A stretch of DNA of 7,169 nt, from positions 1 to 7,169 of the forward strand of contig DASXXM010000632.1 in assembly GCA_036503065.1 (NCBI GenBank), in the 5' to 3' direction. The translations under genes and the position numbers were made by a program. Source of the stretch: DATEPR01 sp036503065. Lineage in GTDB: Bacteria; Actinomycetota; Actinomycetes; Mycobacteriales; Pseudonocardiaceae. Positions 4,921-7,169 of the stretch are shown piece by piece (position 1 is the stretch's first letter; the number at the start of each line of letters is the position of its first letter). A model generated the notes under the pieces. The model searched no databases. It saw nothing but the letters and a program-made list of their open reading frames with translations, and had not been told where the DNA came from.

Positions 4921-6729
4921 GTGCGCGAATACACCGTCCCGGCGACCAGCTCCATCTCCGACGAGGAAAACCTCACGGACATGGTGTGGGCCAACGCGGA
5001 ACGCTTCGGCGACGCGGTGAGCTTCCAACGCCGGATGGACGGCACCTGGGTGGACCTGACCGCCCGGGACTTCGCCGCCCAGGTGCTCGCCGTGGCGAAA
5101 GGCCTGATCGCGGTCGGTCTGCTGGCCGGCGAGCGGGTGTGCCTGATGTCCAAGACCCGCTACGAGTGGACGCTGCTGGACTTCGCCATCTGGGCGGCGG
5201 GCGGGGTCACCGTGCCGGTCTACGAGACGTCGTCGGCCGAGCAGGTCGAGTGGATCGTGTCCGACTCGGGCGCCCGTGCGGTGATCGTCGAGACCTCGGC
5301 GCACCGCGGGCTGGTGGACGGCGTGGTCGACCGGACGGGTGAGGTTCGCCACGTCTGGCAGATCGACGGCCCGGCGGGCGGCGACAAGCCGGGTGTGGTG
5401 GACGAGCTGACCGCGCTGGGCGCCGACGTCACCGACCAGCAGGTGCACGACCGCCGGCACTCGGTCGGTGCCGGCGAGACCGCCACGATCGTGTACACGT
5501 CCGGCACGACCGGGCGACCCAAGGGCTGCGTGCTGACCCACCGCAACCTCATCGCCGAGGTGCAGGCGGGCGTCCACGCGTTCCCGGAGATCCTGCGGCC
5601 GGGCAACTCGCTGCTGCTGTTTCTGCCGCTGGCCCACGTGCTGGCCAGGGCACTGGCGTTGACCTGCGTCTACGCCAGGTTGGCGATCGGGCACACGGCG
5701 GACGTCAAGAACCTGGTCGGTGACCTCGGCACGTTCCGGCCGACGTTCGTGGTCGCGGTGCCCAGGGTGTTCGAGAAGGTCTACAACGGCGCGAAGCAGA
5801 AGGCGCACAGCGAGGGCAAGGGCAAGATCTTCGACGCGGCCGAGGCCACCGCGGTGGCCTACAGCCGGTCGCTGGACCACGGCGGCCCAGGGCTGGGCCT
5901 GCGGCTGCGGCACGCGTTGTTCGATCGGCTGGTGTTCGTGAAGCTGCGGGCCGCGCTCGGCGGCCGCTGCATCGCGGCGGTGTCCGGCGGCGCGCCGCTC
6001 GGCGAGCGGATGGCGCACTTCTTCCGCGGCGTCGGCATCCCGGTGCTGGAGGGCTACGGCCTGACCGAGACCAGCGCGGCGGCCTGCGTGAACACCCAGG
6101 CGGAGCTGCGCGTCGGCACGGTCGGCAGGCCGGTGGCCGGCACGTCGATCCGGATCGCGGAGGACGGCGAGATCCTGATCCGCGGCGACGTGGTGTTCGG
6201 CGCGTACTGGAACAATGCGCAGGCCACCGCGGACTCGTTGGCGGCGGGCTGGTTCCACAGCGGCGACATCGGCGAGTTGGACAGTGACGGTTTCCTGCGG
6301 ATCACCGGGCGCAAGAAGGAGATCATCGTCACGGCCGCCGGCAAGAACGTCTCCCCCGCCGTGCTGGAGGACCGGCTGCGGATCAACCCGTTGATCAGCC
6401 AGTGCATGGTGGTGGGCGATCAGAAGCCGTTCATCGGCGTACTGGTCACGATCGACGAGGAGTTCTTCCCGGCCTGGAAGTCCCAGCACGGCAAGCCGGC
6501 ATCGGCGACCGTGGCCGACCTGACGAGCGACCCGGACCTGGTCGCGGAGATCCAGTCCGCGGTCGACGAGGCCAACGGCGCGGTGTCCAGGGCCGAGTCG
6601 ATCCGGAAGTTCCGGGTGCTGCCGGTGGACTTCACCGAGGAGGGCGGCGAGATGACGCCCAGCCTGAAGCTACGCAGGTCCGTGATCGCCAAGACCTTCG
6701 CCGACGACATCGCCGCGATCTACGGCTGA
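4921..6729 (+). CDS. fadD15: Long-chain fatty-acid-CoA ligase, FadD15 type
   Basis: This enzyme activates long-chain fatty acids with ATP and CoA through an acyl-adenylate, giving acyl-CoA for lipid synthesis or breakdown. The 602-residue protein carries the ordered motifs of adenylate-forming enzymes. The P-loop YTSGTTGRPKG is at 192-202 and LPLAHV at 235-240. EGYGLTET is at 377-384 and SGDI at 447-450. GRKKEII is at 463-469, and the C-terminal catalytic Lys is K583 in PSLKLRR. The features YETSSAEQV (101-109), RYEW (80-83) and VPRVFEKVYN (280-289), together with the C-terminal KFRVLPVDFTE, are those I recall from M. tuberculosis FadD15 (Rv2187, about 600 residues). The length and both ends match, so it is intact. 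It begins with GTG behind GGAGG. No signal or membrane segment is evident, so it should be cytosolic or membrane-peripheral. It diverges from the SRPBCC/ArsA block and converges on the DUF1707 gene. Chain-length preference is unknown. Confidence 0.95.
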   Translation: MREYTVPATSSISDEENLTDMVWANAERFGDAVSFQRRMDGTWVDLTARDFAAQVLAVAKGLIAVGLLAGERVCLMSKTRYEWTLLDFAIWAAGGVTVPVYETSSAEQVEWIVSDSGARAVIVETSAHRGLVDGVVDRTGEVRHVWQIDGPAGGDKPGVVDELTALGADVTDQQVHDRRHSVGAGETATIVYTSGTTGRPKGCVLTHRNLIAEVQAGVHAFPEILRPGNSLLLFLPLAHVLARALALTCVYARLAIGHTADVKNLVGDLGTFRPTFVVAVPRVFEKVYNGAKQKAHSEGKGKIFDAAEATAVAYSRSLDHGGPGLGLRLRHALFDRLVFVKLRAALGGRCIAAVSGGAPLGERMAHFFRGVGIPVLEGYGLTETSAAACVNTQAELRVGTVGRPVAGTSIRIAEDGEILIRGDVVFGAYWNNAQATADSLAAGWFHSGDIGELDSDGFLRITGRKKEIIVTAAGKNVSPAVLEDRLRINPLISQCMVVGDQKPFIGVLVTIDEEFFPAWKSQHGKPASATVADLTSDPDLVAEIQSAVDEANGAVSRAESIRKFRVLPVDFTEEGGEMTPSLKLRRSVIAKTFADDIAAIYG

Positions 6730-6737
6730 CGCCGCGC

Positions 6738-7169
6738 TCAGCGGAACCGGCGACGCCCACCCCGTGCCACCAGGAACGGCACGAGGAACACCAGCGGCAA
6801 GAACGGGAAGTGGAGGAACGCGCTGCCCACGACGAGGGCAACAATCCACATGGTGATCAACACGGTCACCGCGACCCGGACCGGATTCACCCCACCCCGC
6901 AACGGCGGCCCGCTGTAACCGCGGTTGGGCGGGTACGTCCGCTGCGCCCACGGCGCGACCGCCGGCATCGGCCAGGGCTGCTGCCAGGACGCCAGCGGCG
7001 GCTTGGGCGGCGCGAGCGGGTCGCCCGGCAGGTCCTTCGTGCGGGCGCGCAGGTCAGCAACGGTCTTGCAGGTCGAGTACGCCTCGGTGCTGCGCTGCTC
7101 GAACTCCGCGAGCGTCAGCCGGCCCTCGCCGACCTGCTCCTGCAGCGCCTCTACGACACGTTCCCGGTC
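6738..7169 (-). CDS. DUF1707 protein with C-terminal membrane hairpin (5' end outside window)
   Basis: The frame is open from the window edge to TGA at 6738-6740, giving 143 visible residues. The N-terminal part (about 1-49: DRERVVEALQEQVGEGRLTL, then EFEQR, AYSTCKTVADL and DLPG) matches the DUF1707 pattern, a short helical domain common in actinobacteria that usually starts with a few residues before the DRERVV motif. Perhaps about ten codons are therefore missing beyond 7169. A Pro/Gln/Trp-rich linker (about 50-95) follows. Two hydrophobic helices (about 98-118 and 121-134) come next, and the protein ends in an Arg-rich tail. The downstream ATG at 6968 would remove the whole domain and is not the start. 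Function unknown; DUF1707 proteins are generally membrane-associated and often suspected in envelope or stress responses. Its stop lies 8 nt from the fadD15 stop on the opposite strand. Confidence 0.85.
   Translation of the reverse strand, partial: DRERVVEALQEQVGEGRLTLAEFEQRSTEAYSTCKTVADLRARTKDLPGDPLAPPKPPLASWQQPWPMPAVAPWAQRTYPPNRGYSGPPLRGGVNPVRVAVTVLITMWIVALVVGSAFLHFPFLPLVFLVPFLVARGGRRRFR

Noticed and set aside
4906..6489. Minus-strand open frame across fadD15 leading into the SRPBCC gene
   Set aside because: It is the antisense shadow of a well-conserved ligase, with His/Arg/Asp-rich composition and no recognisable domain.
6738..6968. Separate 76-residue membrane protein starting at ATG 6968
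   Set aside because: The same frame continues upstream into a clear DUF1707 domain, so this ATG is internal.

Overview
This is a GC-rich window with GTG starts, GGAGG-type ribosome binding sites and tightly packed genes, as expected of a high-GC actinomycete. Gene content points to the Mycobacteriales/Pseudonocardiales side. From memory, the order [SRPBCC] - SRPBCC (TB16.3-like) - ArsA-type ATPase - small cysteine protein, divergent from a FadD15-type acyl-CoA ligase, resembles Mycobacterium tuberculosis Rv2186c-Rv2183c/Rv2187. The genus assignment is inference only.

Layout. (1) 2-439, plus strand: the 3' end of a membrane protein with an acidic head, a proline-rich motif and two C-terminal helices. 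It converges on the next block. (2) 456-4815, minus strand: six genes probably read as one unit. In transcription order they are a SRPBCC protein (4815-4414), a calcineurin-type metallophosphoesterase (4362-3574), a TB16.3-like SRPBCC protein (3530-3087), an ArsA/Get3-type ATPase with a C-terminal HSP20-like region (3085-1871), a small CxxCxxC protein (1840-1439) and a ROK-family glucokinase (1445-456). Several junctions are very tight: 1 nt between SRPBCC and ArsA, a 7-nt overlap into the glucokinase, and a 30-nt in-frame gap after the ArsA TAG. (3) 4816-4920: a divergent promoter region. (4) 4921-6729, plus strand: a full-length FadD15-like long-chain acyl-CoA synthetase. (5) 6738-7169, minus strand: a DUF1707 protein with a C-terminal membrane hairpin, cut by the window end and convergent with fadD at an 8-nt gap.

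How they may work together. The two SRPBCC proteins (hydrophobic-ligand fold), the Get3-like ATPase (a fold that handles hydrophobic clients) and the acyl-CoA synthetase suggest a lipid or membrane-client handling neighbourhood. The glucokinase feeds glucose-6-phosphate to central metabolism and may simply share the transcript. None of the three unknown-function genes has a specific role that can be read from sequence alone. I saw no mobile element, CRISPR array, tRNA or rRNA, and no gene-free stretch longer than about 105 bases. The window looks like conserved chromosomal core. The less explained features are the ArsA-SRPBCC module, a strand-polar hairpin before the phosphoesterase gene, a possible readthrough arrangement after the ArsA stop, and the absence of a Shine-Dalgarno sequence before the TB16.3-like gene.
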